Assembly: GCA_963666765.1 (NCBI GenBank)
Contig: OY762933.1
Location: 1-64,000 of the forward strand
Reading direction: 5' to 3'
Length of the DNA stretch: 64,000 nucleotides
From: Foliamicus sp963666765
Lineage (GTDB): Bacteria; Pseudomonadota; Gammaproteobacteria; Steroidobacterales; Foliamicaceae
Shown here in pieces: positions 36,061-45,723 of the stretch. The notes beneath the pieces were generated by a model that saw only the letters and a program-made list of their open reading frames with translations, made no database searches and was not told the origin of the DNA. The translations under genes and the position numbers were made by a program. Positions within the stretch are counted from its first letter, which is position 1. Each line of letters begins with the position of its first letter.

Positions 36061-36515
36061 GAATCACCGTCGATGCCAGCATTGTTATCAAGTGGTTTGT
36101 CGCGGAATCTTTGTCCCGGGAATCACGGCTACTGCTGGCTCGGCACATGGAATTTCAGGCTCCGGACCTGTTGATACCGGAATTTGCCAACACGATCTGG
36201 AAGAAAGTACGCCGGGGCGAAATTGCCCACCCGGAACCGTTTTTCCATGAATTGCGCAGCTTGTCCGAGCTGATTGCGCTTTATCCTGCCGAGGTGCTCA
36301 TTGAACGGGCATCGCATCTGGCCATTGAAATGGACCATCCCGTTTATGACTGCCTCTACCTCGCATGTGCCGAGGCCTCCGGCACAGCCTTGGTAACGGC
36401 CGACAAAGCCCTGGTGGACAGGGCGAATGAAAGTCAATCGGGCCTTGAGGTTCGCTACATCGGGGCATCGGCCACGGTGCGCTGGATCAAGGAAGCGATT
36501 GCTGCGTTCGGCTAG
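36057..36515 (+). CDS. PIN-domain toxin (FitB/VapC-like)
   Basis: 152 aa. Acidic PIN residues: Asp6 in ITVDASIVIKWF, Glu in IPEFANTIWKK, Asp in PVYDCLYLACAE and Asp in LVTADKALVDR. Predicted Mg-dependent RNase, controlled by the upstream antitoxin. Start codon is TTG overlapping the antitoxin stop, giving translational coupling and a low toxin rate. The third toxin-antitoxin pair in this window. Confidence 0.85.
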   Translation: MRITVDASIVIKWFVAESLSRESRLLLARHMEFQAPDLLIPEFANTIWKKVRRGEIAHPEPFFHELRSLSELIALYPAEVLIERASHLAIEMDHPVYDCLYLACAEASGTALVTADKALVDRANESQSGLEVRYIGASATVRWIKEAIAAFG

Positions 36516-36528
36516 CCCGGATCCGTGG

Positions 36529-37275
36529 CTACGGGTTCAATTGCTTTCCGGTCGTGAAGCCGCCGTCCACGTATATGTTCTGACCGGTGATGTAGCTCGC
36601 CGCCTCCGAGCACAGGAATGCGACCGTGTCGGCTATTTCATCAGGGGTCCCGGCGCGCTTCATGGGACGCGCCTTCAGCGTCGCATCCAGTACGCTTGCC
36701 TTGCCCGGCGCGTTCAGGTGCGAGGTCATCGGGGTCGTCACCAGCCCGGGGCAAACGCAATTGGCGCGGATGTTGCTGCTCGCATAGTCGACGGCGATGC
36801 ACTTGGTCAGCTGCGCTACTCCCGCCTTGCTCGCCGCGTACGCGCTCATTCTTTCCGGCGCAAGGCGTCCGTACACGCTGCCGATGGTGACTATCGCCCC
36901 GCCCTCGTTTTTCCGCATGTGAGGAATGACGGCGCGGGCAACAAGGAAGGCCGAGGTCAGGTTGACCTGCAGGACATTGGCCCAGGTTTGCGAGTCCAGT
37001 TGCGTCACGGAGCCATACCGACTGATGCCGGCGCAATGAACGAGCGCGCCCAGGCCTCTTGAAGGGATGCCGAAGTCCTGCACGCACTCATGCACGGCAT
37101 CTTCGTCGGTCACATCCACCGTTTCGAAGCGTTCAAAGACGGAAGGGTCGGCGGCCTCGTTGAGGTCCATGCCGAGCACGCCAAAGCCGTCCTGCTGAAG
37201 TTTCTGCGCGCATGCAAGGCCTATGCCCGAAGCAGCCCCCGTAACAAGCGCGCGCTTTTGCTTGCGAAGGGTCAT
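36529..37275 (-). CDS. Short-chain dehydrogenase/reductase
   Basis: 248 aa. Classical SDR: TGAASGIG (cofactor turn, residues 12-19), catalytic Ser in VTIGSVYG, Tyr-Ala-Ala-Ser-Lys (YxxxK), and the C-terminal GQNIYVDGGFT. Asp in VLGMDLNEA suggests NAD(H) preference. Substrate unknown; FabG-like or alcohol dehydrogenase roles are both possible. It lies upstream of nothing on its strand except the TBDR end 94 bases away, so it may be downstream in the TBDR transcript. Confidence 0.85.
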   Translation of the reverse strand: MTLRKQKRALVTGAASGIGLACAQKLQQDGFGVLGMDLNEAADPSVFERFETVDVTDEDAVHECVQDFGIPSRGLGALVHCAGISRYGSVTQLDSQTWANVLQVNLTSAFLVARAVIPHMRKNEGGAIVTIGSVYGRLAPERMSAYAASKAGVAQLTKCIAVDYASSNIRANCVCPGLVTTPMTSHLNAPGKASVLDATLKARPMKRAGTPDEIADTVAFLCSEAASYITGQNIYVDGGFTTGKQLNP

Positions 37276-37369
37276 GGGTTCGCTATCTTAGAGCGCAAGG
37301 GCGTCGCAAGGCACATGCTCGCTGCTCCGGGTATGCCCGCTTACGTGGCCGCTGAGGATTTCGGGCTCT

Positions 37370-39864
37370 TCAGAAGTTCCAGGTGGCGCGCACGCCGATT
37401 TCCCGGCCACGCAAGGCGGTTACCGTGGCGCCGCGGCGAACGAACAGGTTGGAGAAGAGGACGGGAACAACGCCCAGGTCCAGCCCGGTCCCGCCACTGG
37501 CCCAACCCGCCTCATCGAACAGGTTATCGGCAAACAGTTCCAGAGTGGTTGTTTCTCCGCGGATTCCGAACTTGAAATTGACCAGCGTATAGGCCTTGAT
37601 CCAGTTGATGTTCGACGGATCGGCGTAGGTCTTGCCCTGGTGCAACACGTCGCCGCGCGCGTACCAATCCCAGTTGGAGTTCAGGGTTCCTGCATATGTG
37701 CCCGACAGGCTGCCGCTCCATTCCGGGAATTGCGGCAACTGGTTGCCGTCCACACGGTAGCCCTCGGCGTTGGACAGACCGAAGAGCGCATTGACCCCCG
37801 AAATCGCAAAATCCTTGTACGCGGCATCGGTGTAATTGAGGGTTGCTCCCAACTGGAAGTTGTCCAGAATCCGCCAGTCGGCCTGGAGTTCAAGACCGCT
37901 CACGTCCGATGCGCCCGAAATCAATGCGCCCTGCAGGCCGGTCGCGCCGGGCGGGAGAAACGTAACCGCGGACTTCATATTGGACCAGTCCATGAAGTAC
38001 GCCGCGACTGCGTACTGGAACGTCCCGTCGAAGAGCACCTGCTTGAGGCCGACTTCATAGTTATCAAGTTCTTCGGGGGGAATCGCTTCCTGCAAACCCG
38101 GAAACTGTTGCTGCACTGTGGCCTGGGCATCCGGCGGCAATGCGCGGAAGGTCCCGTTGAACTGACCGGGCAGCGTGCCTTGCGAGTAGCTGACGTAGGC
38201 CGTCATGTCGTCAAGCGGTCGGTAGCTCAGAATCAGCCGCGGAAGAAACTTCTTCGATGTCAGTGATTCCGGTTCGCCCGGGTTGAGGAACTGGCCGCCG
38301 AAGGTGGTGACCTTGTCGCTTTGCCAGCGACCCTCGGCAGTTGCCGTCAGATCCTCGGTAAGATCGTAATCTAGGGACCCGAAGATGCCGAAGGTCTCGA
38401 TCCTGTCGTCGTCGTTGCCCGAGTTCTGTGCTCCCACTACACGAAGCGAAAAAGGCACGGGCAGGATATCCAGTGAAAGTTCGTTGGTCGCCTCGACGGC
38501 ATTTGCGAACGCAGCCCGAATCTCCTGCCGGTAGTAGTTCACGCCCACCAGACCGCGCAACCTGCCGCCGGCGTTGTAGCGTACGCGAATCTCTCCGGAA
38601 TAATCCTCAAACGCGTTGGGCGGGGCCATGTAGACCGATTCCGCATCCGTAAAGTCACGATCGGCGATTTGCCGGATGTCCTGTTCGTTAAATGCCAGAT
38701 TGCCCGATACGCTCAGACTTTCGGAGGCTTCGACGTCGAAGGTTATCGCGAGTCTGAGCGTCTGTCGGCGTAGTCCAAAGTGATCCAGGTAGGGCGCCTC
38801 GTCGATTTCGGGGATTCCCAGGCTGTTCTCCACGAACAGGGAGCGGATATCCACTTCGGGAAATCGGCCGACTGCCGGGAACGTGGTAAACGTCGTGTTG
38901 GCGGTAACCCGCACGTCTTCCGGTAATCCACCGCACCAGTAATCAGCCTGCAGAGTGACGTTCCTCGATGTGCCCGAGGCATCCAGAACATTCAGCGGTG
39001 TCCCTGCCGCGCAGTTGCTCTTCGTGAAGAACTGGATCGTGGTGGCGGCCGGCTGTGTGTCTTCGTCTTCGATAAAGGAGGCGCGCAACTTGATTCGTGC
39101 GGTTTCCGATGGCGTAAAGAGCAAGCTGGCGTGGATGGCATCGGAAGTTTCCTCTCCGAGTTTGCCGCCATCGGTGGCGGTCTCAAAGGCGCCGTTCACG
39201 AAGCCCGAAGCGGTCATACGTCCGCTTATCAGGCCTTCCACGACAGGTCCTTCGATCATTGCGGAAGCCCGGTAGCTGCCGTAATCGGAACTGTACTCCG
39301 CGGAGAATCTGCCGCTTAATCTATCGGACGGATCAGCCGTAATGTAGTTGATGGCGCCCCCGAAGGTAGATCGACCAAAGTGCGCCGCCTGCGGGCCTCT
39401 GATGACTTCGACGCGCTCGACATCTTCCAGGCCGATTGATTGTGCCCCCCCCCCAGGACGTAAACACCGTCGACGAAGAGTGAGCCTACCTGGTTGGACG
39501 GCAGTGTGCTTTGCGTTGTCAATCCCCGGAAACGGATCGACGTTACGTAGCGGCCGGCGTACTGAGTGCTGGACTGGCTGTTGTAGTCGAGCCCAGGGGA
39601 GAAAAGGGTGAGATCTTCGAGGTCGGCAATGCCGGCCGCTGCCAATTCCTCCGAGGTGAAGGCCTGCACGGAAAGGGGAATATCGAGCAGCCGCTCCTCG
39701 CGCTTACGCGCGGTAACGATGATTTCCTCCAGTATCGCTTCCTGCGCGCTCACACTTGAAAGCGGTACCAAGCTTGTCGTCAGCAGGGCCACCGAAAGGG
39801 GCAACAGGATCGATCCGAGGGCGAAGGGACTTGCATGTCCACAGGCTGAAAGGAACTTCCTCAT
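37370..39864 (-). pseudogene. TonB-dependent receptor, frame broken at a G10 tract (possible phase variation)
   Basis: Read as one gene of about 831 codons. N-terminal part (39864-39316): signal peptide to SVSAQ, EEIIVTARKREE, plug up to FVDGVYVLGGG, then it runs into a G10 run (39445-39454 on this strand) and continues out of frame to a stop at 39316. Downstream in the other frame the expected sequence resumes directly (AQSIGLEDVERVEVIRGPQAAHFGR) and proceeds to the C-terminal ATWNF. Eight or eleven Gs would join the frames; ten do not. Either slipped-strand phase variation (OFF here), decay, or a homopolymer sequencing error. The rest of the barrel is intact. Confidence 0.85.
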
Positions 39865-39938
39865 GGCGGCAGCCTCGGTCTACGGGAAAAACAGTATATA
39901 TCACCCCTGTCAGAAGCGCCGTTTAGACTTGGAAAGCG

Positions 39939-41186
39939 ATGAAAATCTCAACCGTAAGGCAGCTTTACGGCAACCGGAACTTCGCCCTGTTTTCGGTGGG
40001 CAACGTGTTGTCGCTTACCGGGAACTGGATTCAGCTGGTGGCGGTTTCCTGGCTGATCTGGGAACTGACCCATTCCACGGTGTGGCTGGGGATCGTGGCG
40101 GCGTCTCAATTCGTGCCGATTTTCTTGGTCAGTCCCCTGGGGGGCGTGCTGGCGGACCGCCTGGATCGCCGCCGGCTCATTCTCTTCAGCAACGGCGGCG
40201 GCCTTGTCTGCGCGCTCGCCATGTTCGTCATCTTCAGCACCGGCCATCTCAATGTTGTCATCATCTGCATTATCCGGGCGTTGCAGGCGATGTTTCAGTC
40301 GCTCGGGCAACCGGCGAAACTGGCCGTGGTGCCGAGGCTCGTGCCGGCGGCGCAGCAGACCGCGGCCATAGCCGTCGGCAACATCAGCCTGCACGTGGCC
40401 CGATTGCTCGGTCCCATCCTCTCCGGAGTGGTGGTTGCGTTCAGCGGGATCGGCCTGGCAATGCTGATCAACGCCTTGAGCTTTATTGTCTTTATTTCCT
40501 GCATTGCGGCGATTCGACTGCCGGAGCTGGCGGGCCCGTCGGCCGGTCCCACGGGGCGCAAGGCCGGGGCCTTCGGCGAGGCGATCGAGGGGATGGCCTA
40601 TCTCGGCCGCAACAAGACCATTCTCATGACGGTCATTCTCGCGGCCGTGATGGTCCTGTTTGCCCGCCCGATCATGTTCATGCTGCCCGCCTATGTGGAT
40701 ACCGTGTTCGCCCAGGGTATGGCGGGGCTGTCCGTATTGATCTCCATGAGCGCCGCAGGGAGCATCCTGGGCGGCCTGTCCATGGCCCGGACGCAGCACT
40801 CAGGCGGACTCATGAAAGTGGTGCTGTTGAGCAGTCTCGCCATTGCCGCCGCCGCGATGTCGTTTGCCCTCGTGCGCGAGTACTGGGTGGCGGGCGCTTT
40901 CCTGGTCGTGCTCGGCTTCATGAACGTGGTCTTCAGCGTGTCCTCGCAATCGCTGGTGCAGCACGCGGTCGACGAGGACACCCGGGGCAGGGTGATGAGT
41001 TCCTGGTTCATGCTGAACCGGGGCGGTCCGGCCCTGGGGACGTTCTTCTTCGGTATCGTGGCCGAACTCATCGGTTTGTCGTGGCCGGTCATCCTGGGCG
41101 CCGGCGTTATTGTGATGACCGTGCTGCTCTGCCTGCTCTACCGCAAGCGGGCCCTGGAGAAGGAGAACATTCGCCCGGCGGCATGA
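39939..41186 (+). CDS. MFS transporter, EntS-like exporter family
   Basis: 415 aa, hydrophobic, roughly 10-12 transmembrane helices by eye. Motif A-like LGGVLADRLDRRRLI between helices 2 and 3, and the middle loop with RNKTILMTVILAA. The closest impression is the enterobactin-exporter/macrolide-efflux group (MFS_3). It is divergent from the phase-variable TBDR, so it could export a siderophore-like molecule that the receptor retrieves (inference). No synthesis cluster is present. Substrate unproven. Confidence 0.85.
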   Translation: MKISTVRQLYGNRNFALFSVGNVLSLTGNWIQLVAVSWLIWELTHSTVWLGIVAASQFVPIFLVSPLGGVLADRLDRRRLILFSNGGGLVCALAMFVIFSTGHLNVVIICIIRALQAMFQSLGQPAKLAVVPRLVPAAQQTAAIAVGNISLHVARLLGPILSGVVVAFSGIGLAMLINALSFIVFISCIAAIRLPELAGPSAGPTGRKAGAFGEAIEGMAYLGRNKTILMTVILAAVMVLFARPIMFMLPAYVDTVFAQGMAGLSVLISMSAAGSILGGLSMARTQHSGGLMKVVLLSSLAIAAAAMSFALVREYWVAGAFLVVLGFMNVVFSVSSQSLVQHAVDEDTRGRVMSSWFMLNRGGPALGTFFFGIVAELIGLSWPVILGAGVIVMTVLLCLLYRKRALEKENIRPAA

Positions 41187-41236
41187 GCGCCGCATAAGCT
41201 CCTTCGTTTAGGATGCTGCAAACGCAGAGGTGCGCC

Positions 41237-42319
41237 ATGACAACTCGAAACGACATCCCCGTTCCCCGGATGGTGCGCAAGGACGGCACCTATCCGACCG
41301 TCGCCCTGCGCCGCGACAAGGTGTCCATCAACATCGTGCAGACCCGCACCCGACCGGTCGACCCGGACGATCCGGAGCCGCTTATTCGCGACAACCTCGA
41401 CTACACGCTCAACGCGATCGACAAGGCGCAGGGCAAGGGCCGCGCGGACCTGGTGTGCTTCCACGAGTTCCCCCTGCAGGGAGGCGGCAGGAAGAACCGC
41501 GAGCAGTACCTGAAAGTGGCGCGCTATCCCGAATCCGGCGAAATCGAGGCCATTGCGCTCAAGGCGAAGGAATACGACTGCTATATCGCTTTCGGCTGCC
41601 TGATCAAGGAAGAGGACTGGCCGGGCCACGTGATGAACATGCAGCTTCTTGTCGGCCCGGAAGGCAATATCGTCGCCAGGCACTGGAAGCAGCGCGCCAA
41701 GCGGGGAACGTTCCGGCACAGCGAGCAGATCACGACCTGCATTTACGACGTATTCGACCGTTTCGTGGAAATGTACGGCTGGGACGCGGTGATTCCCGTC
41801 GCCCGGACCGACATCGGGAACATCGCGATGTCGCCGGTCCAGTACGAGCCCGAATTGTTCCGCGCCCAGGCGCTTAAAGGCGCGGAAATCCTGGTGCGCC
41901 CCGCAACCGGCGGGTTCCGCTGGGAGGACACCCAGATGTGCTCCTACCACCACGATGTCTTCACCGTCGTGGTGAACAATTCACTGAATATCGGCTACGA
42001 GAACAAGGAATTTTTCGTGGAGAACGCGCCGCGCAATGACTGGGTCGGAAGGTCCTCGATATTCGGGCCCAAGGGCGAGGTGCTGGCCAAGGCCGGCCCC
42101 TTCGAGACCCGGCGCCGCGCGGTAATCGACATGGCGGCGTACCGCGAGCGTCACCGGATTCCCGATTTTCACATCAGCATGTACCGTCACGTCTTCGACC
42201 AGTACGAAGAACGCTATCAGCCCAACACCTGGACCGGGTACCAGCCGGACAATGCGCGCGAAGCCGCGGACTACCTGCACAAGCAGGCAGCCTGGCACAG
42301 CTTCTGGTACGACTACTGA
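41237..42319 (+). CDS. Nitrilase-superfamily protein with Ser in the Cys position
   Basis: 360 aa. CN_hydrolase fold: Glu in DLVCFHEFPLQG, Lys in ARHWKQRAKRG, and the nucleophile loop NIAMSPVQYEPELFRAQ, where Ser occupies the place of the catalytic Cys (usual form IAxxCYDxxFPExxR). The codon is TCG, so a single base change from TGC cannot simply be a sequencing slip in the protein alone. GAEILVRPATGG follows. Loss of Cys suggests an inactive, regulatory or altered enzyme. Start by family boundary and GAGG upstream. Opens the catabolic island; next to a Rieske gene. Confidence 0.78.
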   Translation: MTTRNDIPVPRMVRKDGTYPTVALRRDKVSINIVQTRTRPVDPDDPEPLIRDNLDYTLNAIDKAQGKGRADLVCFHEFPLQGGGRKNREQYLKVARYPESGEIEAIALKAKEYDCYIAFGCLIKEEDWPGHVMNMQLLVGPEGNIVARHWKQRAKRGTFRHSEQITTCIYDVFDRFVEMYGWDAVIPVARTDIGNIAMSPVQYEPELFRAQALKGAEILVRPATGGFRWEDTQMCSYHHDVFTVVVNNSLNIGYENKEFFVENAPRNDWVGRSSIFGPKGEVLAKAGPFETRRRAVIDMAAYRERHRIPDFHISMYRHVFDQYEERYQPNTWTGYQPDNAREAADYLHKQAAWHSFWYDY

Positions 42320-42346
42320 CGATGCAGCGCCGGTCGCACTGACAGG

Positions 42347-43483
42347 CTAATCCGGGCGCGGGAATGTCGTAGGCACCACTGGGTGGACCCAGTTCTTCGG
42401 GTCCTTCCGGCGGGCCGGCGAAGGGATGGAAAAATGCCTGTAGCGCCCGTCGCGCTCCAGCTTTTCGAAATCGATTTCCCAACCCGCCTTCACCTTCTCG
42501 AACAGCACTCTGCGAAAAGCCGTTTCGAGCTGGTCGGATTCGACCAGGAGCTGGTGCGCCATGGAGCGCGGCACGAACTTCGGTTCCACCGAAGCGACCG
42601 CCTCGTAGTCTTCGCGGAAGGCCAGCCGGATACCTTCGAGGCGCGCTTCATCGTGCTCCTCCTCCATCAGGTAATTGCGCGCCTGGTGCATGAAGATCCG
42701 GGTATTGCAGGGATCGACCGGAGTGCGCGCGGAAACCGTGACCTGGCGGATGTTGCCTTCCCGCGTTATGTCGATACGGTGCGAAATGCCTGCCAGGTAG
42801 GAGTCGGTGGAGGCAACCGTATTGCCCCTTTTCTTCGACACGAGTCTGGCAATGTCCTCGCTCACCTGCTTGTGCTTGGGCGGGACCCGTTCGCGGGTGG
42901 CGTTATGGCCTCCGAAGGCGTTCTCGACCAGGGGAACGATCTGCACCTTAGGCGCGCTGCGCCGGCCGAACCGCGAGTGCACGAATGCCGGATGCGCGCT
43001 GTCGAGCGAATTCTCATGACCACGGGCCCAATTCACGTCGGCGTCAAACTCGATCGAGACCACGCGCCAGTTTTCCTTGTCGTGGTATTCGGGGAAAACG
43101 GTCGTCGGGATGGCTGGGCGCTCTTCCTCCTCCAGGTCCCCCAGGAAAACCCATACCCAGTCGAAATGTTCTTCCACGGGATACGAGTCCACCCTTGCGC
43201 GCCTTGGGATGGCGGTATCTTTTCCGAGGGCGGGAATCTCGACGCACTGGCCCTGCGGATTGAATTTCCAGCCGTGGTAGCCGCAGGCGATGCATCCGGA
43301 CCCGTCCAGTTCTCCGCGGCCTATGGAACCGCCGCGATGACAGCAGGTGTTGGTCAGGCAGACGGCCTTGTTTTCCGGAGTGCGGAAGAGCACGAAATTC
43401 TGGCCTAACATACGCACAATCAATGGCTTTTCCGCATTCACTTCATGGCTCTTGGCAGCCACATACCAGTTGTTCATCAACAT
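42347..43483 (-). CDS. Rieske non-haem iron oxygenase, alpha subunit
   Basis: 378 aa. Rieske [2Fe-2S] ligands Cys47, His49, Cys67 and His70 (TCCHRGG...CGYHGW); mononuclear iron site in ENSLDSAHPAFVHSRFG (Asp-x2-His-x4-His). N-terminus NNWYVAAKSHEV. Single-protein type resembling phenoxybenzoate/vanillate-demethylase-like oxygenases: O-demethylation or hydroxylation of an aromatic ring (family knowledge). Closest here to 56428-57570 (shared NNWYVAA, CCHRGG/CSHRGG, ARVD/ARVDCYPVE). Needs a reductase that is not in this window. Divergent from the HpaB-like gene. Confidence 0.9.
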   Translation of the reverse strand: MLMNNWYVAAKSHEVNAEKPLIVRMLGQNFVLFRTPENKAVCLTNTCCHRGGSIGRGELDGSGCIACGYHGWKFNPQGQCVEIPALGKDTAIPRRARVDSYPVEEHFDWVWVFLGDLEEEERPAIPTTVFPEYHDKENWRVVSIEFDADVNWARGHENSLDSAHPAFVHSRFGRRSAPKVQIVPLVENAFGGHNATRERVPPKHKQVSEDIARLVSKKRGNTVASTDSYLAGISHRIDITREGNIRQVTVSARTPVDPCNTRIFMHQARNYLMEEEHDEARLEGIRLAFREDYEAVASVEPKFVPRSMAHQLLVESDQLETAFRRVLFEKVKAGWEIDFEKLERDGRYRHFSIPSPARRKDPKNWVHPVVPTTFPRPD

Positions 43484-43581
43484 ACTCGTCCCCTTGTTGT
43501 CCGGCAGGCAACCATTCGGTTCGACGATCAGGTGTGGATTTAATCCTTCATTCTATTGCCGTGTCACGGTGAGCCCGAAAG

Positions 43582-45045
43582 ATGCTGCGTACCGGTAAGG
43601 AATTCCTGTCTGGATTGAAGGATGGACGCAGGGTCTACATCGGGGGCGAGGAAGTGGAAGACGTTGTCGAACACCCGGCGTTCCGGGGCGCCGCCCGGAC
43701 GCTTGCCGGGCTGTTCGACCACAAGGACGACCCCGCCAACGCCGAGCCGATGTCGTTCGAGGAGGAGGGCGAGAGATTCTCGTCCTATTACCTCAAGCCC
43801 CGGTCGAAGGAAGATCTGGTCAAACGTTCCCGGGCGCACTACGCGATCGCCGAACGAACATACGGTCTTTTCGGCCGAAGCCCGGACCATGTAGCCAGCT
43901 TCGTGACCGGGCTCGCGATGAACCCGGAAATACTGGACCGGGACGGCGATTCGTATTCGGGCAATGTCACGGACTACTACGAGCACCTCAGAAGGAACGA
44001 CCTTTATGTCTCGTATGCTGTGCATCCGGCTCCCCAGTCCAAGAACGAAAACATCTTCGGCGGCACCCAGGGATACCAGGCCGTACTGCAGGTAGTCGGC
44101 CAAGACGACAACGGCGTCATCCTGAACGGAATGAAGATGCTGGCCACGGCGGGCGTTTTCTGTGATGAGGTCTGGATCGGAAACCTCACGCCGATTTCGG
44201 ATGACAAGAAAAAGGAAGCCATCACCTGCGCGGTTCCGATGAATGCCGCAGGGCTGACCCTGTGGGTCCGCAAGCCCATGGAGCTGTATGCCGCCACGGA
44301 GTTCGACAGCCCGCTGGCGTCGAATTTCGACGAGAGCGACGTGATGCTGATCTTCGATGAGGTACGGGTGCCCTGGGAGCGCGTTTTCGTTCACGACCGC
44401 GCGGCGCTCTCGCGGGAGATCTACGTCCGGACCGCCTCGCACACGCTCGGCAATCACCAGTCCAATGTGCGCTTCCACGCAAAACTGAAGTTCATCGCCG
44501 GCATCATCCACAAGATCACGCAATCGGCCGGCGTCGACAAGATCCCCGTGGTGGCGGAGAAACTGGGAAGGCTTGCCGCGTGGGAAGCGGCGCTCGGCGG
44601 GATGATCCAGGGCCAGATACAGGACCATGAAGAGCTCGGCAACGGCTATGTGAATTTCAACCGCCGCTACATGTATGCCGCGCTGAACTGGTGCCAGGAG
44701 CATTACCCCGAGATCATCGCGATGATGCGGGAATTGTCCGGCGGCAGCGTGTTCCAGATGCCCGCCGACATCTCGGTAATGGAAAACCCGGCGACACGCG
44801 ACATCTTCCGGGATTACTGGGCGGCCGGAAACGAGTCCGCGGTGGACCGCGTCAAGCTCTACCGCCTGGCCTGGGACATGTACGGCAGCGAGTTCGGTTC
44901 GCGCCAGCAGCAATACGAGAACTTCTTCGCCGGCCCCTCATTCATCGTGCGTAACCACAGTTTCCGGGAGGCGCCCTGGAGCGCGTTTGGCGCGGCAGTG
45001 GACGGTTTCCTGGACAGCATCCCGGTGCCCGGGGACTCCGAATGA
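43582..45045 (+). CDS. HpaB-like FADH2-dependent aromatic hydroxylase
   Basis: 487 aa. Acyl-CoA-dehydrogenase-fold monooxygenase of the 4-hydroxyphenylacetate 3-hydroxylase oxygenase family: DGRRVYIGGEEVEDVVEHPAF at the N-terminus, NIFGGTQGYQAVLQV, MLATAGVFCDEVWIGNL, and FDEVRVPWERVFVHD. Uses reduced flavin made by a separate reductase (HpaC type), which is not found here. It hydroxylates a phenol ortho to the OH in the best-known case; substrate here unproven. Divergent from a Rieske gene, 98 bases apart, so the two may be co-regulated. Start ATG follows TGTCACGGTGAGCCCGAAAG with a weak site. Confidence 0.9.
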   Translation: MLRTGKEFLSGLKDGRRVYIGGEEVEDVVEHPAFRGAARTLAGLFDHKDDPANAEPMSFEEEGERFSSYYLKPRSKEDLVKRSRAHYAIAERTYGLFGRSPDHVASFVTGLAMNPEILDRDGDSYSGNVTDYYEHLRRNDLYVSYAVHPAPQSKNENIFGGTQGYQAVLQVVGQDDNGVILNGMKMLATAGVFCDEVWIGNLTPISDDKKKEAITCAVPMNAAGLTLWVRKPMELYAATEFDSPLASNFDESDVMLIFDEVRVPWERVFVHDRAALSREIYVRTASHTLGNHQSNVRFHAKLKFIAGIIHKITQSAGVDKIPVVAEKLGRLAAWEAALGGMIQGQIQDHEELGNGYVNFNRRYMYAALNWCQEHYPEIIAMMRELSGGSVFQMPADISVMENPATRDIFRDYWAAGNESAVDRVKLYRLAWDMYGSEFGSRQQQYENFFAGPSFIVRNHSFREAPWSAFGAAVDGFLDSIPVPGDSE

Positions 45046-45128
45046 ACGGGACCAGCGCTGGACCCAAAAGCTAGCTTGTCGGACATCGATCAAGTCCTGA
45101 TTGCGCCAATACTTGGCAATCTGTTGAT

Positions 45129-45569
45129 TCAGGCGGCCTGCTTCCCGGAGATCGCCTCGCGCAGACCTTCAAGAAGGCCTTCCATGTGGGCCATGCGCTC
45201 GCGCAGTCGTCCTACTTCCTGCGTCAGCAGCGCTATCTCGCCCTGCAGGGTTTTGCCTTGCTCGGCTATCTCGCCCCGCAGGGTCTTGCCCTGCTCGGCT
45301 ATCCCGCCCTGCAGGGTCTTGCCCTGCTCGGCTATCCCGCCCCGCAGGGTCTTGCCTTGCTCGGCTATCTCGCCCCGCAGGGTCTTTCCCTGCTCCGCAA
45401 TCTCGCCCCGCAGGGCCTTTCCCTGCTCCGCAATCTCGCCTCGCAGGGCCTTGCCCTGCTCCGCAATCTCGGCCCGCAACTCCTTGCGCATCCCCACAAG
45501 GTCCGCGCGCAGCCATGCGAACAAGCCAATCATGAGCGTTGCCAGGGCAACTGCCGGCATCCAATCCAT
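45129..45569 (-). CDS. Membrane-anchored hendecad-repeat coiled-coil protein
   Basis: 146 aa, not recognised. N-terminal transmembrane helix (AVALATLMIGLFAWL, about 6-20), then seven 11-residue repeats of the form GEIAEQGKTLR (residues 33-109, bases 45243-45473), a partial eighth, and a leucine-heptad end RLRERMAHMEGLLEGL. Eleven-residue periods form right-handed coiled coils. The repeats are 33 bases long and nearly identical in DNA, so copy number is likely to vary between strains. The end resembles the small protein at 34553. Its role is unknown; a spacer or scaffold at the membrane is an inference. Confidence 0.7.
   Translation of the reverse strand: MDWMPAVALATLMIGLFAWLRADLVGMRKELRAEIAEQGKALRGEIAEQGKALRGEIAEQGKTLRGEIAEQGKTLRGGIAEQGKTLQGGIAEQGKTLRGEIAEQGKTLQGEIALLTQEVGRLRERMAHMEGLLEGLREAISGKQAA
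45243..45473. repeat. 33-bp coding tandem repeats
   Basis: Seven near-identical 33-base units within the coding frame of the coiled-coil protein. Direct repeats without unique spacers, so they are not CRISPR. Variation is mostly A/T in the KALR/KTLR codons and G/E at the repeat start. Confidence 0.85.
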
Positions 45570-45723
45570 GCTGTCAGTTTACGCTACGAAGACCTCACGG
45601 CAATGACAAAATAGGGCTCGTTTCGCCGGAATTAATAACTGAACGAGAGACTCACGCCGCACTTCGCCCCCTCGCGCGGCGACTGCGTAGATCAGGGTGT
45701 TCTCGTTGGGCTGGTAGGAAACG

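Noticed and set aside
37370..41186. Complete siderophore locus around the TBDR and MFS gene
   Set aside because: No biosynthetic enzymes or siderophore-specific receptor motifs are present; the receptor ligand is unknown and the MFS likeness is only to the general EntS-type group.
45243..45473. CRISPR-like direct repeats
   Set aside because: The 33-base units are contiguous with no unique spacers and translate as in-frame GEIAEQGKTLR repeats.
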